In this document: positions 24,235-33,437 of the stretch, piece by piece | Numbering within the stretch: position 1 is the stretch's first letter | Layout: the number at the start of each line of letters is the position of its first letter | Origin: Spirochaetaceae bacterium | GTDB taxonomy: Bacteria > Myxococcota_A > UBA9160 > UBA4427 | DNA length: 64,000 nt | Reading direction: 5' to 3' | Assembly: GCA_020632655.1 (NCBI GenBank) | Contig: JACKFD010000002.1 | Coordinates: 1-64,000 of the forward strand | Notes under the pieces: model-generated | Database searches by the model: none | What the model saw: the letters and a program-made list of their open reading frames with translations, nothing else | What the model was told of the DNA's origin: nothing | Translations under genes and position numbers: made by a program

Positions 24235-25662
24235 ATGCGCACCGCACTCCGTCAAGCCCTGCCGATCCTGCTGCTCGGCGTCGCCGCTCTCGCGCCGGCG
24301 CTGCAGGCCCGCGCCGACCACCACTCCTGGCGCTTCGAGGAGCTCTTCTCCACGCCCGACGGATCGGTCCAGTTCATCGAGATGCGGGCCACGACCGACG
24401 GCCACGACCAGCTCCAGGGACACACGATCACGTCGGGCGGGAACGTCTTCACCTTCCCGTCGAACCTGCCCGACGCGGCCACGGCCGGGCGCCGGCTGCT
24501 GATCGCGACGGCGGCCTTCGCGGCGCTCGCCGGTGCGCCGACGCCCGACTTCCTGATGTCCGAGGATTTCTTCGGTGCGTCGGGGACGCCGATCGTCTAC
24601 GCGGGCGGTCTCGACTCGGGGAGCCTGCCGAGCTTTCCGAACGACGGCGTGACGTCGGTGAACCGGACGCCGCCGACCCTCCAGGCGAACTCGCCCACGA
24701 ACTTTGCGGGGGTGACGGGCTCGATCCAGGCCCCCGCCTGCGGCAATGGCCTGATCGATCCCGGCGAGGAATGCGATCGGAGCGCGGGCAGCGATCCGCT
24801 CTGCTGCAGCATCGCCTGCGTCGCGTCGGCCTCCGGCGCGTCCTGCAGCGACGGCAACGTGTGCACGGTGGGCGATGCCTGCGACGGCGCGGGCAGCTGT
24901 GTCGTCGGCCCGCCGAGTCCGGGCATGGCCTGCAGCGATGGCGATCCCTGCACGCTGGCGGATGTCTGCGACGCGGCAGGCGTCTGCGTCGGCGGCTCGC
25001 TCCTCGTCTGCGACGACGCGAACGACTGTACGGCCGACAGCTGTCTCCCGGCGGGCGGCTGCAGCTTCGCGCCGGTCCTCGACGGTGCGCCCTGCGACGA
25101 CGCGGACGTGTGTACGCCTGCGAGCAGCTGTGCTTCGGGCGTCTGCGTCGGCTCGGGGTCGATCGACTGCGACGACGCGAACGGCTGCACCGACGACGGC
25201 TGCGACCCCCAGCTCGGCTGTCGGAGCACGCCCAACACGGCACCCTGCGACGACGGCGATGCGTGCACGACGGGGGACGTCTGCGCACTCGGCTCCTGTG
25301 TCGGCGCGCCGCGCGACTGCAGCGACGGCAACCCCTGCACGAACGACCTCTGCGACCCGGGGCTCGGCTGCCAGAACCCGCCGAACGCCGTGCTCTGCGA
25401 CGACGGGGACCCGTGCACGAGCGGTGACGTCTGCAGCGCCGGGGCCTGCCTGGCCGGTGCGCCCGCCGACTGCGACGACGGCGACGCGTGCACGGCCGAT
25501 TCCTGCGACGCGCAGACGGGCTGCCGCAACGAGCCGATTCCGGGCTGCAGCCCGCCCGCCGTGCCCTTCTCCTCGACCGGAGGTCGCTTCCTGCTGCTGG
25601 CGCTGCTCGTCGTGCTCGGCGCGCTGCCGGAGCTGCGCCGCACCCGCTCGATCCGGGCCTGA
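24235..25662 (+). CDS. secreted Cys-rich repeat protein with C-terminal membrane anchor
   Basis: A 475-residue exported protein. After a signal peptide (cut near 'QARADHH') comes an ~140-residue domain seen in deltaproteobacterial surface proteins, then about ten Cys-rich repeats of the form C-D-D-G-D-x-C-T followed by G-D-x-C and G-x-C or D-x-C-D...G-C. These are disulphide-rich, calcium-binding-like modules common in Myxococcota and relatives. The C-terminus is 'GGRFLLLALLVVLGALPEL' then Arg-rich, a glycine/hydrophobic/basic tripartite signal like known sorting anchors. An AGGA lies eight bases before the ATG. A surface or spore-coat-like role is inferred; no enzymatic motif is seen. Confidence 0.85.
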   Translation: MRTALRQALPILLLGVAALAPALQARADHHSWRFEELFSTPDGSVQFIEMRATTDGHDQLQGHTITSGGNVFTFPSNLPDAATAGRRLLIATAAFAALAGAPTPDFLMSEDFFGASGTPIVYAGGLDSGSLPSFPNDGVTSVNRTPPTLQANSPTNFAGVTGSIQAPACGNGLIDPGEECDRSAGSDPLCCSIACVASASGASCSDGNVCTVGDACDGAGSCVVGPPSPGMACSDGDPCTLADVCDAAGVCVGGSLLVCDDANDCTADSCLPAGGCSFAPVLDGAPCDDADVCTPASSCASGVCVGSGSIDCDDANGCTDDGCDPQLGCRSTPNTAPCDDGDACTTGDVCALGSCVGAPRDCSDGNPCTNDLCDPGLGCQNPPNAVLCDDGDPCTSGDVCSAGACLAGAPADCDDGDACTADSCDAQTGCRNEPIPGCSPPAVPFSSTGGRFLLLALLVVLGALPELRRTRSIRA

Positions 25663-25850
25663 CGACGCGGGGGGGCGGGCGATCGCGGGGGGTGTACCTT
25701 CGACGCCTCGAGCCCGTCCGCCCGGCCACCGCTCGACGCGGCCAGGCCTCCGGCAAATGCGGGTTCCCCCGATTCCGAAGCATCCCCTCGTCGCCGTCGG
25801 ACACGCCGCGGGCGGGGAAGCCGAGCGATCGCTCGGGACAGGAGAGAAGA

Positions 25851-27584
25851 ATGGCCCGGTACGACATCGTGATTCGCGGCGGCCTGATCGTCGATGGCGC
25901 GCGCAACCCCCGCTACAAGGGCGACGTTGCGATCAAGGACGGACGCATCGCGCGCATGGGTCGTGTCCCGCGCGGCCAGGCCGAGCGCGAGATCGATGCC
26001 GAGGGCCTCGTCGTCGCCCCGGGCTTCATCGATCTCCACACCCACTACGACGCCCAGGTCTTCTGGGACCCCTACCTCACGACCTCCGGCACGAACGGCG
26101 TGACCTCGGTCGTGATCGGCAACTGCGGCTTCGGCTTCGCGCCCATGCGCGAGGAGCATCGCGAGCGGGCGATGCAGTCGATGACGAAGGTCGAGGCGAT
26201 TCCGCTCGCGACCCTCGAGGCGACGATGCCCTGGGACTGGGTGACCTATCCCGAGATGCTCGACAGCATCGACCGCGCGCCGAAGGCCGTGAACCTGCTG
26301 CCCTATATCGGCGTGAACCCGATGCTGATCTGGGTGATGGGGCTCGAGGACGCGAAGTCCGGGCGCAAGCCGACCGCCGAGGAGACGGCGCAGCTCAAGC
26401 GTCTGCTGCACGAGGCGATGGACGCGGGGGCCTGCGGCTGGTCGACCCAGACCCTCGGCACGCCGGGGGATCCGACCGCCGAGACGGCAGGCGGGGCCGC
26501 GCAGTCGGACTACGACGGGACACCGATGCCCTCGGACGTGATGTGGCCCGAGACGCTGCGGGCGCTGGCCGAGGTGCTGGGCGAGCGGGGCGAGGGCTTC
26601 GTCGAGATGTCCGCCGCGCATCTGCCGCGGGAGATCTGGGAGGAGCTCGCCGAGATCTCCGGCGCGCCCTTCATCTACCAGGCCCTGCCGGCGTCGGACA
26701 TGATGATCGACATGAACGAGGACCTCTTCGCCTGGTTCGAGCGCTGCCGGGAGAAGGGGCTGCGGATCTACGGTCAGGGCATCACCCAGAACCCGCCGCT
26801 CGTCATGACCTTCGACTACTGGGATCTCTGGGGGCCCGTCTGGACCGGGTTCACGGGGCCCGAGGTGCCGCGGGCCGAGAAGCTCGCGAACTTCGCCGAT
26901 CCAGCGGTCCGCGAGAAGCTGCGGGCCGAGCCCCTCAAGCACATGCTGATCGCCTCGATCGACCAGGCGAAGGTCAACACGGTCAAGAGCCGCGAGAACG
27001 AGCGCTTCGTCGGGAAGACGATCGGCGAGATCGCGCAGGAGCTCGGCAAGCATCCCGTCGATGCGATCTGCGACCTCGTCGTGTCGGACGAGCTCGAGAC
27101 GAGCTTCGCGCTGCCGCAATTCGACATCGGCCTCGACGGTCTCAAGCAGCTGCTCGGCAATCCCTGGATCATCCCGGGCCTCTCGGACGGCGGTGCGCAC
27201 CTCAAGTACCTCGCCGCCGGCAGCTATGCGACGGAGCTGATCGCCGAGTACGTACGCGAGCACGCGATCCTGAGCCTCGAGGAGGCGCATTGGCGGCTCT
27301 CGGCCTTGCCCGCCTTCTGCGCGGGCTTCCGGGATCGCGGCGTGCTGCGTGAGGGCGCCGCGGCCGACATCGTCGTCTACGACTACGAGAACCTCGCCTA
27401 CGAGTTCCCGAACTTCGTCCACGACCTGCCGGGCGACGAGTATCGCGTCGTGTCGGGCGGCCAGGGCTATCGCTACGTGCTCGTGAACGGCCAGGTCACG
27501 ATCGAGGACGATGAGCCGACCCACGTGCACTCGGGTGAGCTGCTGCGCGGCGGGCGCGGGCGGGCCGATCGCGCGAGCGCGTGA
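25851..27584 (+). CDS. N-acyl-D-amino-acid deacylase / D-aminoacylase family amidohydrolase
   Basis: A 577-residue metal-dependent amidohydrolase. Typical features are the N-terminal 'YDIVIRGGLIVDG', the metal site 'PGFIDLHTHYDAQVFWDP', 'NGVTSVVIGNCGFGFAP', and the C-terminal 'LSDGGAHLKYLA' and 'LREGAAADIVVYD'. The family hydrolyses N-acyl-D-amino acids or related amides; this subgroup, in which 'LPFFNY'-like parts are absent, is often annotated without tested substrate. The ATG at 25851 has AGGAGA five bases upstream. It stands alone between a secreted protein gene and a convergent beta-barrel gene. Confidence 0.94.
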   Translation: MARYDIVIRGGLIVDGARNPRYKGDVAIKDGRIARMGRVPRGQAEREIDAEGLVVAPGFIDLHTHYDAQVFWDPYLTTSGTNGVTSVVIGNCGFGFAPMREEHRERAMQSMTKVEAIPLATLEATMPWDWVTYPEMLDSIDRAPKAVNLLPYIGVNPMLIWVMGLEDAKSGRKPTAEETAQLKRLLHEAMDAGACGWSTQTLGTPGDPTAETAGGAAQSDYDGTPMPSDVMWPETLRALAEVLGERGEGFVEMSAAHLPREIWEELAEISGAPFIYQALPASDMMIDMNEDLFAWFERCREKGLRIYGQGITQNPPLVMTFDYWDLWGPVWTGFTGPEVPRAEKLANFADPAVREKLRAEPLKHMLIASIDQAKVNTVKSRENERFVGKTIGEIAQELGKHPVDAICDLVVSDELETSFALPQFDIGLDGLKQLLGNPWIIPGLSDGGAHLKYLAAGSYATELIAEYVREHAILSLEEAHWRLSALPAFCAGFRDRGVLREGAAADIVVYDYENLAYEFPNFVHDLPGDEYRVVSGGQGYRYVLVNGQVTIEDDEPTHVHSGELLRGGRGRADRASA

Positions 27585-27651
27585 AGGGCCCGCCGCGCTC
27601 CGCACGCGCCGCACGGAAGCGGAGCCTGCGCCGCCGCGCCGCGTGCGCGAC

Positions 27652-28341
27652 TCAGAAGCGGAAGAAGACGCCCGCTCCGACCGAGACGTAGTCGAGATCC
27701 TCGACGTCGCCGACCGGCAGCACGTAGCTCGTGTCGAGACTCAGGCCGACGTGGCGCGTCAGGTAGAAATCGACGCCGCCTCCGAAGCGCGCCGCGAAGT
27801 CGGTGTCCGTCTGCTGGAAGCCGCTCGCGGGATCCTCGGAGTGGGCGCTCAAGAAGCCCATGCCCGCTGCGAGATAGGGCTGGATGCGGCCGGTCGTGAG
27901 GTAGCCCTTCACGTCGGTGGTCAGCGTCGAGACCCGGGTCTCGGCGATCTCCACGCCCGCGACCGAGGTCTCGAAGTCGTGGATCCACTCGTAGTGCGCC
28001 TCGAGGGCGACGTGCGGTGTCACGCGGAAGCCGGCCCGGGCCGCGAGACCGACGCTCGGATCGACGTCGACGTCGCGGACGCCGGGGATCTTCGACAGCT
28101 CGTCTTCGAGGCGCGTCGTGAAGCCGCCGACGAGTCCACCGCCGACGTAGAGCCCCGAGCGGTCGGCATCGAAGTCGTCGTCGTCCTCGTACCCGCGCCG
28201 GCGGTCCTCGTCGTAGCGCGGGCGCCCTCGATCGTGATCGGCGCTCGCGAGCTCGGGCAGGCCGAGCAGCCCGAGCACCAGGACGAGCCCGAAGGGTGCG
28301 GCGTGGACGGAACGAGTCGAACGGATCGCGCAGCCGGTCAT
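27652..28341 (-). CDS. outer-membrane beta-barrel protein (OmpA/OmpW-like)
   Basis: A 229-residue outer-membrane porin-like protein. A signal peptide (ending 'ELASADH') leads to an acidic/Arg-rich stretch, then about eight amphipathic strands beginning with 'GLYVGGGLVGGF' and ending with the terminal phenylalanine 'SVGAGVFFRF', the C-terminal signature recognised by BAM. Strands include 'VALEAHYEWIHDF' and 'GLSLDTSYVLPVG'. ATG 28341 is preceded by GGGGGAGG eight bases upstream. Ligand unknown. Confidence 0.88.
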   Translation of the reverse strand: MTGCAIRSTRSVHAAPFGLVLVLGLLGLPELASADHDRGRPRYDEDRRRGYEDDDDFDADRSGLYVGGGLVGGFTTRLEDELSKIPGVRDVDVDPSVGLAARAGFRVTPHVALEAHYEWIHDFETSVAGVEIAETRVSTLTTDVKGYLTTGRIQPYLAAGMGFLSAHSEDPASGFQQTDTDFAARFGGGVDFYLTRHVGLSLDTSYVLPVGDVEDLDYVSVGAGVFFRF

Positions 28342-28604
28342 CGGCGGACCTCCCCCGACGCATCGGCTCCGATCGACCCCGTGATCGGCGAGGCCCCCCC
28401 CGCCGTCCGGACCGACCCGCTCCGGATCCGGGTTCGTCCCGGGGGAGCGCTGCGATGCGTCTGTCGGGGGCTCAGACGGGGCGCGCGGCGCGGGGGTTCT
28501 GGAATCCGCGTCGCGGGCCACGCCGCCGCCTCACGCGGATTCCGGGAACCGCGGGGCGCGCAGGGGTCACTCAGCGCCCCCGCCGCCCGCCACGTCGGTC
28601 CGAC

Positions 28605-31600
28605 TCAGCTCGAAGAGGTGGGCTCGAGGGTGATCAGCAGGTCGCCGGTCTCGATCTGCGAGCCCTGCGGCAGGTGGATCTTCTTGATCCGCCCGGCGAT
28701 CGGCGCCGTCACGTTCGACTCCATCTTCATCGCCTCGATCACGCAGAGCCGCTCGCCCGCCGGCACCGCGTCGCCCTCGGCATGGCTATGCGAGGCGATC
28801 AGGCCCGGCAGCGGCGCACCGATCTGACACGGATCCTCGGGATCGGCCTTCGTATGCCGCTCGATCTGGATGCCGAGCGAGCGGTCGTGCACGGCGATGC
28901 GGCGCGGCTGACCGTTCAGGTCGAAGAAGACCTGCCGTCTTCCCTCGCCGTCGGGGTCGCTGATGGCGACGAGACGGATCACGAGACCCTGTCCGCGCTC
29001 GAGCTCGAGGTGGATCTCCTGGCCGAGGCCCATGCCGTGGAAGTAGGCGACGGTCGGCAGGACGACGAGATGCTCGCCATTCGTCTTGCGCCGCTCGACG
29101 AACTCGAGGAAGACCTTCGGATAGAGCAGGTACGCGAGCACCTCGGCGCGGGTCGGCTCCCGATCGAGCTTCGCCGTGAGATCGCGCTTCGAAGCCTCGA
29201 AGTCCGCGGGCGCGAGGTCCGAGCCGGGGCGACCGTCGAGCGGCGTGCGCCCCTTGAGCACGAAGCTGCGCAGCGGCTCGGGGAAGCCGTTCGGCGGCTG
29301 CCCGATCCGACCCTCGAAGTACTCGATCACGCTGTCGGGGAAGGTGAGGTCGCGACCGCGCTCGATCACGTCCGCCGGCGTGAGCCCGTTCGACAGCATG
29401 TAGAGCGCCATGTCGCCGACGACCTTCGAGGACGGCGTCACCTTGACGACGTCGCCGAAGAGGCGGTTCACCTCCGCGTACATGCGCATCACGTCGCGCC
29501 AGCGCTCGCCGAGGCCCATCGCGGTCGCCTGGCTCCGCAGGTTCGTGTACTGGCCGCCGGGGATCTCGTGCTCGTAGACCTCGGCGCTGCCGTGGAAGGG
29601 GCCCTTGTCGAAGGCGCGATAGGTGACGCGCACCGACTCCCAGTAGGCATCGAAGGGCAGCAGGTCCTCGAGCACGAGCTCCGTCGGTCGGGGCGAGTGC
29701 TCGAGCATGGCGACGACGCTCTGGAGGTTCGGCTGGCTGGTCGAGCCGGAGAGGGGGCCGAAGGCGCAGTCGATCGCGTCGACGCCGGCCTCGACGGCCT
29801 GGAGGTAGGCCGCACCCTGGATGCCCGCGGAGTCGTGGGAGTGCAGGTGGATCGGGACCTCGATCTCCTGTCGGAGCACCTCGACCAGCCGCTTCGCGGC
29901 GTAGGGCTTGAGCAGGCCCGCCATGTCCTTGACGGCGAGGATGTGGGCGCCGCGGTCGACGAGGTCCTTCGCGAGCTTGACGTAGTACTCGAGCGCATAG
30001 CGCTCGCGTCGGCGGTCGAGGATGTCGCCCGTGTAGCAGATCGCGACCTCGGCGAGGGCCCCGGCCTCGCGCGTCGCGTCGATCGCGACCTGCATCTGGT
30101 CCGCCCAGTTGAGCGAGTCGAAGATGCGGAAGAGGTCGATTCCGCGGGCGTGGGCCTCGATCACGAACTCGCGCACGACGTTGTCCGGGTAGGTCGTGTA
30201 GCCGACCGCGTTCGCGCCGCGCAGCAGCATCTGGAAGAGGATGTTCGGGATGGCCGACCGCAGCTTCTCGAGGCGATGCCAGGGATCCTCGTCGAGGAAG
30301 CGCATGGCGACGTCGAAGGTCGCCCCACCCCACATCTCGAGGGAGAAGAGCTGATGCGCTCGTCGTGCGAGTGCCGGTGCGACTGCGAGCATGTCCGCCG
30401 TGCGAAGACGCGTCGCGAGCAGCGATTGATGCGCATCCCGGAAGGTCGTATCCGTCACGAGAGTGGGCTCGTGCGCGCGCATCCACTGGACGAAGCCCTC
30501 GGCCCCGAGCTTCTGCAGGCGCTGCCGCGTGCCTTCGGGCGGCGCCGAGCGCCGATCGTAGGTCGGGACCGCCGCCTTCTGGCGGATCGTGTCGGGAGCG
30601 AGGCGTTCGACGTTCGCACGGCCGTTGACCGTCACGTCCGCGAGGTAGTGGAGCAGACGGGTGCCGACGCCGCGCTCGCCCTCGAAGCGCAGCAGCTCCG
30701 GGGTCTCGGCGATGAAATGCGTGTCACAGTCGCCAGCGCGGAAGGTCGGGTGGTCGATCACCTTCTTGAGGAAGGCGACGTTCGTCTCGACGCCGCGCAC
30801 GCGGAACTCGCCGAGGGCGCGCAGCGCCCGATCCGAGGCCTCCGAGAGGTCTCGGCCGCGGGTCGTGAGCTTCGCGAGGAGCGAGTCGTAGTAGGGCGTG
30901 ATGATCGCGCCGGGGAAGGCGTTGCCCGCGTCGAGGCGGACGCCGAAGCCGCCCGGCGAGCGGTAGGAGATGAGCCGGCCGTAGTCCGGCAGGAAGCGGT
31001 TCTCCGGATTCTCCGTCGTCACGCGGCATTGGATCGCGAAGCCCCGCGGCGCGACCGTCGTCTGCGAGATGCCCATCGACTCGAGGGTCTGGCCCATGGC
31101 GACGCGGATCTGGGAGCCGACGATGTCGATGCCCGTGATCTCCTCCGTGACCGTGTGCTCGACCTGGACGCGGGGGTTCATCTCGATGAAGTAGAAGTCG
31201 TCGCCGGAGACGAGGAACTCGACCGTGCCGGCGTTGCGGTAGCCGACCTCGCGGGCGAAGCGGACGGCGGCGTCGCAGAGGGCGTCGCGCAGTCGCGGCG
31301 CGAGGTTTGGCGCCGGGGCGAGCTCGAGGACCTTCTGGTGGCGGCGCTGGATCGAGCAGTCGCGCTCGAAGAGGTGCACGACGTTGCCGTGGGCATCGGC
31401 GAGGATCTGGACCTCGATGTGCTTGGGGCGCTCGACGAGCTTCTCGACGAAGACGGAGTCGTTGCCGAAGGCGCTGCCCGCCTCGCGGCGCGCGGACTCG
31501 AAGGACTCGACGAACTCGGCCTCGGTCCGCACCACGCGCATGCCGCGGCCACCGCCGCCGCCGGCGGCCTTGACCATGACCGGGAAGCCGATGTCGCGGG

Positions 31601-32075
31601 CGACGCGCAGGCCGTCCTCGGCGTTCGCGATCGGCGGCGAGCCCGGGATGATCGGCAGGCCTGCGGCGAGGGCCGCGTCGCGGGCGCTGACCTTGTCGCC
31701 GACGGCGGCGAGCACCTCGGGCGGCGGGCCGACGAAGGTGATGCCGGCGGCCTCGACGGCGCGGGCGAAGTCGGCGCGCTCGGAGAGGAAGCCGTAGCCC
31801 GGGTGGATCGCGTCGACGCCGGTCGACTCGGCGATCTCGAGGATGCGCTGGATGTCGAGGTAGACGCCGACCGGATTGCCGCCCTCGCCGAGGGAGTAGG
31901 CCTCGTCGGCCTTGAAGCGATGGAGCGAGTAGCGGTCCTCGTCGGAGTGGATGCCGATCGTCCGGATGCCGAGCTCGGCGCAGGCGCGGTGGATGCGGAT
32001 GGCGATCTCGCCGCGATTGGCGATCAGCAGGCGTCGGAACGGACGAGGGGCAGACACGGGATCGGCTCGCTTCAC
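28605..32075 (-). CDS. pyc: pyruvate carboxylase
   Basis: A 1156-residue single-chain pyruvate carboxylase making oxaloacetate from pyruvate and bicarbonate. The biotin carboxylase domain starts with 'FRRLLIANRGEIAIRI' and has the glycine-rich ATP loop 'KAAGGGGGRGMRV'. The carboxyltransferase domain shows 'HSHDSAGIQGAAY' and the long TIM-barrel helices, and the C-terminal biotinyl domain has the acceptor lysine in 'EAMKMESNV'. Length matches alpha-4 Pyc enzymes. GTG start at 32075; no strong Shine-Dalgarno, and a GTG six codons later is an alternative. Anaplerosis is the clear role. The long open frame on the opposite strand (1640 codons) is a composition artefact. Confidence 0.97.
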   Translation of the reverse strand: MKRADPVSAPRPFRRLLIANRGEIAIRIHRACAELGIRTIGIHSDEDRYSLHRFKADEAYSLGEGGNPVGVYLDIQRILEIAESTGVDAIHPGYGFLSERADFARAVEAAGITFVGPPPEVLAAVGDKVSARDAALAAGLPIIPGSPPIANAEDGLRVARDIGFPVMVKAAGGGGGRGMRVVRTEAEFVESFESARREAGSAFGNDSVFVEKLVERPKHIEVQILADAHGNVVHLFERDCSIQRRHQKVLELAPAPNLAPRLRDALCDAAVRFAREVGYRNAGTVEFLVSGDDFYFIEMNPRVQVEHTVTEEITGIDIVGSQIRVAMGQTLESMGISQTTVAPRGFAIQCRVTTENPENRFLPDYGRLISYRSPGGFGVRLDAGNAFPGAIITPYYDSLLAKLTTRGRDLSEASDRALRALGEFRVRGVETNVAFLKKVIDHPTFRAGDCDTHFIAETPELLRFEGERGVGTRLLHYLADVTVNGRANVERLAPDTIRQKAAVPTYDRRSAPPEGTRQRLQKLGAEGFVQWMRAHEPTLVTDTTFRDAHQSLLATRLRTADMLAVAPALARRAHQLFSLEMWGGATFDVAMRFLDEDPWHRLEKLRSAIPNILFQMLLRGANAVGYTTYPDNVVREFVIEAHARGIDLFRIFDSLNWADQMQVAIDATREAGALAEVAICYTGDILDRRRERYALEYYVKLAKDLVDRGAHILAVKDMAGLLKPYAAKRLVEVLRQEIEVPIHLHSHDSAGIQGAAYLQAVEAGVDAIDCAFGPLSGSTSQPNLQSVVAMLEHSPRPTELVLEDLLPFDAYWESVRVTYRAFDKGPFHGSAEVYEHEIPGGQYTNLRSQATAMGLGERWRDVMRMYAEVNRLFGDVVKVTPSSKVVGDMALYMLSNGLTPADVIERGRDLTFPDSVIEYFEGRIGQPPNGFPEPLRSFVLKGRTPLDGRPGSDLAPADFEASKRDLTAKLDREPTRAEVLAYLLYPKVFLEFVERRKTNGEHLVVLPTVAYFHGMGLGQEIHLELERGQGLVIRLVAISDPDGEGRRQVFFDLNGQPRRIAVHDRSLGIQIERHTKADPEDPCQIGAPLPGLIASHSHAEGDAVPAGERLCVIEAMKMESNVTAPIAGRIKKIHLPQGSQIETGDLLITLEPTSSS

Positions 32076-32178
32076 GGACGGGGACCCGGATCGCGCGCGA
32101 GGACCGCCTCGGCGCAGGATCCCGGGTCCGGAGGCGCCCGGGAGAGTAGGGCGCGGCCCCGGGGAGGGCGAGGCCGGG

Positions 32179-32294
32179 CTCGATCCCGAGTCGGCCTCGG
32201 GGCTCGCGCAGTCGGTACTCGATCCCGAGTCGGCCTCAGGGCGTCGCGCAGTCGGTGCTGTCCCGGCGTGGCCTCAGGGCGAGGCGAAGTCCGG
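32179..32294. repeat. tandem ~39-base direct repeats at the 3' end of the cytochrome gene
   Basis: Two near-identical ~39-base units (32179-32217 and 32218-32256) each contain the CCCTGAGGCC-type ending of the cytochrome gene when read on the minus strand. A third, degenerate unit (about 32258-32294) covers the real stop codon at 32274-32276. This looks like duplication of the gene's 3' end. Confidence 0.7.
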
Positions 32295-33305
32295 ATTGCG
32301 CCAGCCCGCCGGCGCGCGCAGCTCCTCCGGCGGCTCGAGTCGCGAGACCCAGTCGAGCACGGCCTTCGTCTCGCGCTCCTCGAAGCCGGCGATCTGGGCC
32401 GTCATCTCGGGATTCGCGTTCAGGCGCTTGCCGTCCCGGATCAGCTCGAATTGCGTGAGCAGGTAGCCGTAGTGCTGGGACTGGATGCGCGGGATCTGCT
32501 TCGCCGCATCGCCCTCTCCGCGGGCGCCGTGGCAGCGGGCGCAATGCTCGCCGTACAGGCGCTCGCCGAGCGCAAGCGCCTGCCCGTCGCCGTGCCCGTT
32601 CTCGACGCTGATCTCGAGGGTGTCGATGTAGGCGGCCACGTCGGCGATGGCCTGGGCGCCACCGATCGATTCGACCGAGGCGTAGGGCAGCATCACGCGG
32701 TTCTGCCGATTGCCGGCGCGGATGTCGGCGAGCTGCTTGATGACGACCGAGCGATGCTGCCCAGCGAGCTGCGGGACGACGCCGCTCGCCATGCCCCAGC
32801 CTTCGGGCGTATGGCAGGCCGCGCAGCTCCGGTAGATCTCGAGCCCGCGCGCCGGATCCGGTTCGAGCTGGAGCGCCCGCTCGTATTCGCGCCGTGCGTC
32901 CTCGCGTCCCTTCTCGAGCTGCGCCGCCTGCCGGGCGGACGAGTCGACGGGCGCCGACGCGCGGTCGACCGCGGCGGTGGAGATCCCGAGCAGGTTGAAG
33001 CAGAAACGCAGACTGCGGATCGCCCGTACGTCCTCGCCCCTCCGCTCGAGCCGAACGGCGAAGGCCCGGCGGTCCTGACACGAGTAGAGCGCGTGCTTGG
33101 GGACCGCGTTCGGGTTCTTGACGAGGGCCTGGTCGACGGCCGCGAGGTAGTCGGCGAACTCGGCGGCATGGCCGCTGGACGCGTCGAGCAGGATACCCGC
33201 CGACGCAGACAGGAATAGAAGGAGGACCATGGTGGGTCGGAAGGCCCGCGGACTCCTCTCGCGCGGCTCGGTCGTCCGGGGGTCGGTCGAGACGGGCGTT
33301 CGCAT
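32274..33305 (-). CDS. di-haem c-type cytochrome
   Basis: A 343-residue exported cytochrome. A signal peptide ('VLLLFLSASAGILLDASSG') precedes two CxxCH haem sites, 'CAACH' and 'CARCH', each followed by a cytochrome c fold with 'GVVPQLAGQH' and 'IPRIQSQHYGYL' patterns, as in cytochrome c4-like proteins. An N-terminal ~100-residue part of unknown role has cysteines 'YSCQDR' and 'LRFCFNLLG'. ATG 33305 has GGAGG five bases upstream; Met nine codons earlier is less likely. It is followed by the repeats described separately and could serve periplasmic electron transfer to the peroxiredoxin-like neighbours, though this is speculative. Confidence 0.92.
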   Translation of the reverse strand: MRTPVSTDPRTTEPRERSPRAFRPTMVLLLFLSASAGILLDASSGHAAEFADYLAAVDQALVKNPNAVPKHALYSCQDRRAFAVRLERRGEDVRAIRSLRFCFNLLGISTAAVDRASAPVDSSARQAAQLEKGREDARREYERALQLEPDPARGLEIYRSCAACHTPEGWGMASGVVPQLAGQHRSVVIKQLADIRAGNRQNRVMLPYASVESIGGAQAIADVAAYIDTLEISVENGHGDGQALALGERLYGEHCARCHGARGEGDAAKQIPRIQSQHYGYLLTQFELIRDGKRLNANPEMTAQIAGFEERETKAVLDWVSRLEPPEELRAPAGWRNPDFASP

Positions 33306-33437
33306 GCAGCCTCCCTCCATGCGCTCGAACACGAGCGTTTCCGGGGTGTGCAGTGCAGGACGCGTGCCGTGAGGCGCGCAGGCTGGGCGGCATGGTCCCG
33401 GGCGGCTGTGTGAAGACGCCTCACGGGAGGCGATTCG

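Noticed and set aside
28296..33218. A 1640-codon open frame on the plus strand, and many other long antisense frames
   Set aside because: They lie opposite strongly supported genes (pyruvate carboxylase and cytochrome) and have arginine/alanine-rich or charge-biased translations without family motifs; this is a consequence of high GC at third codon positions.
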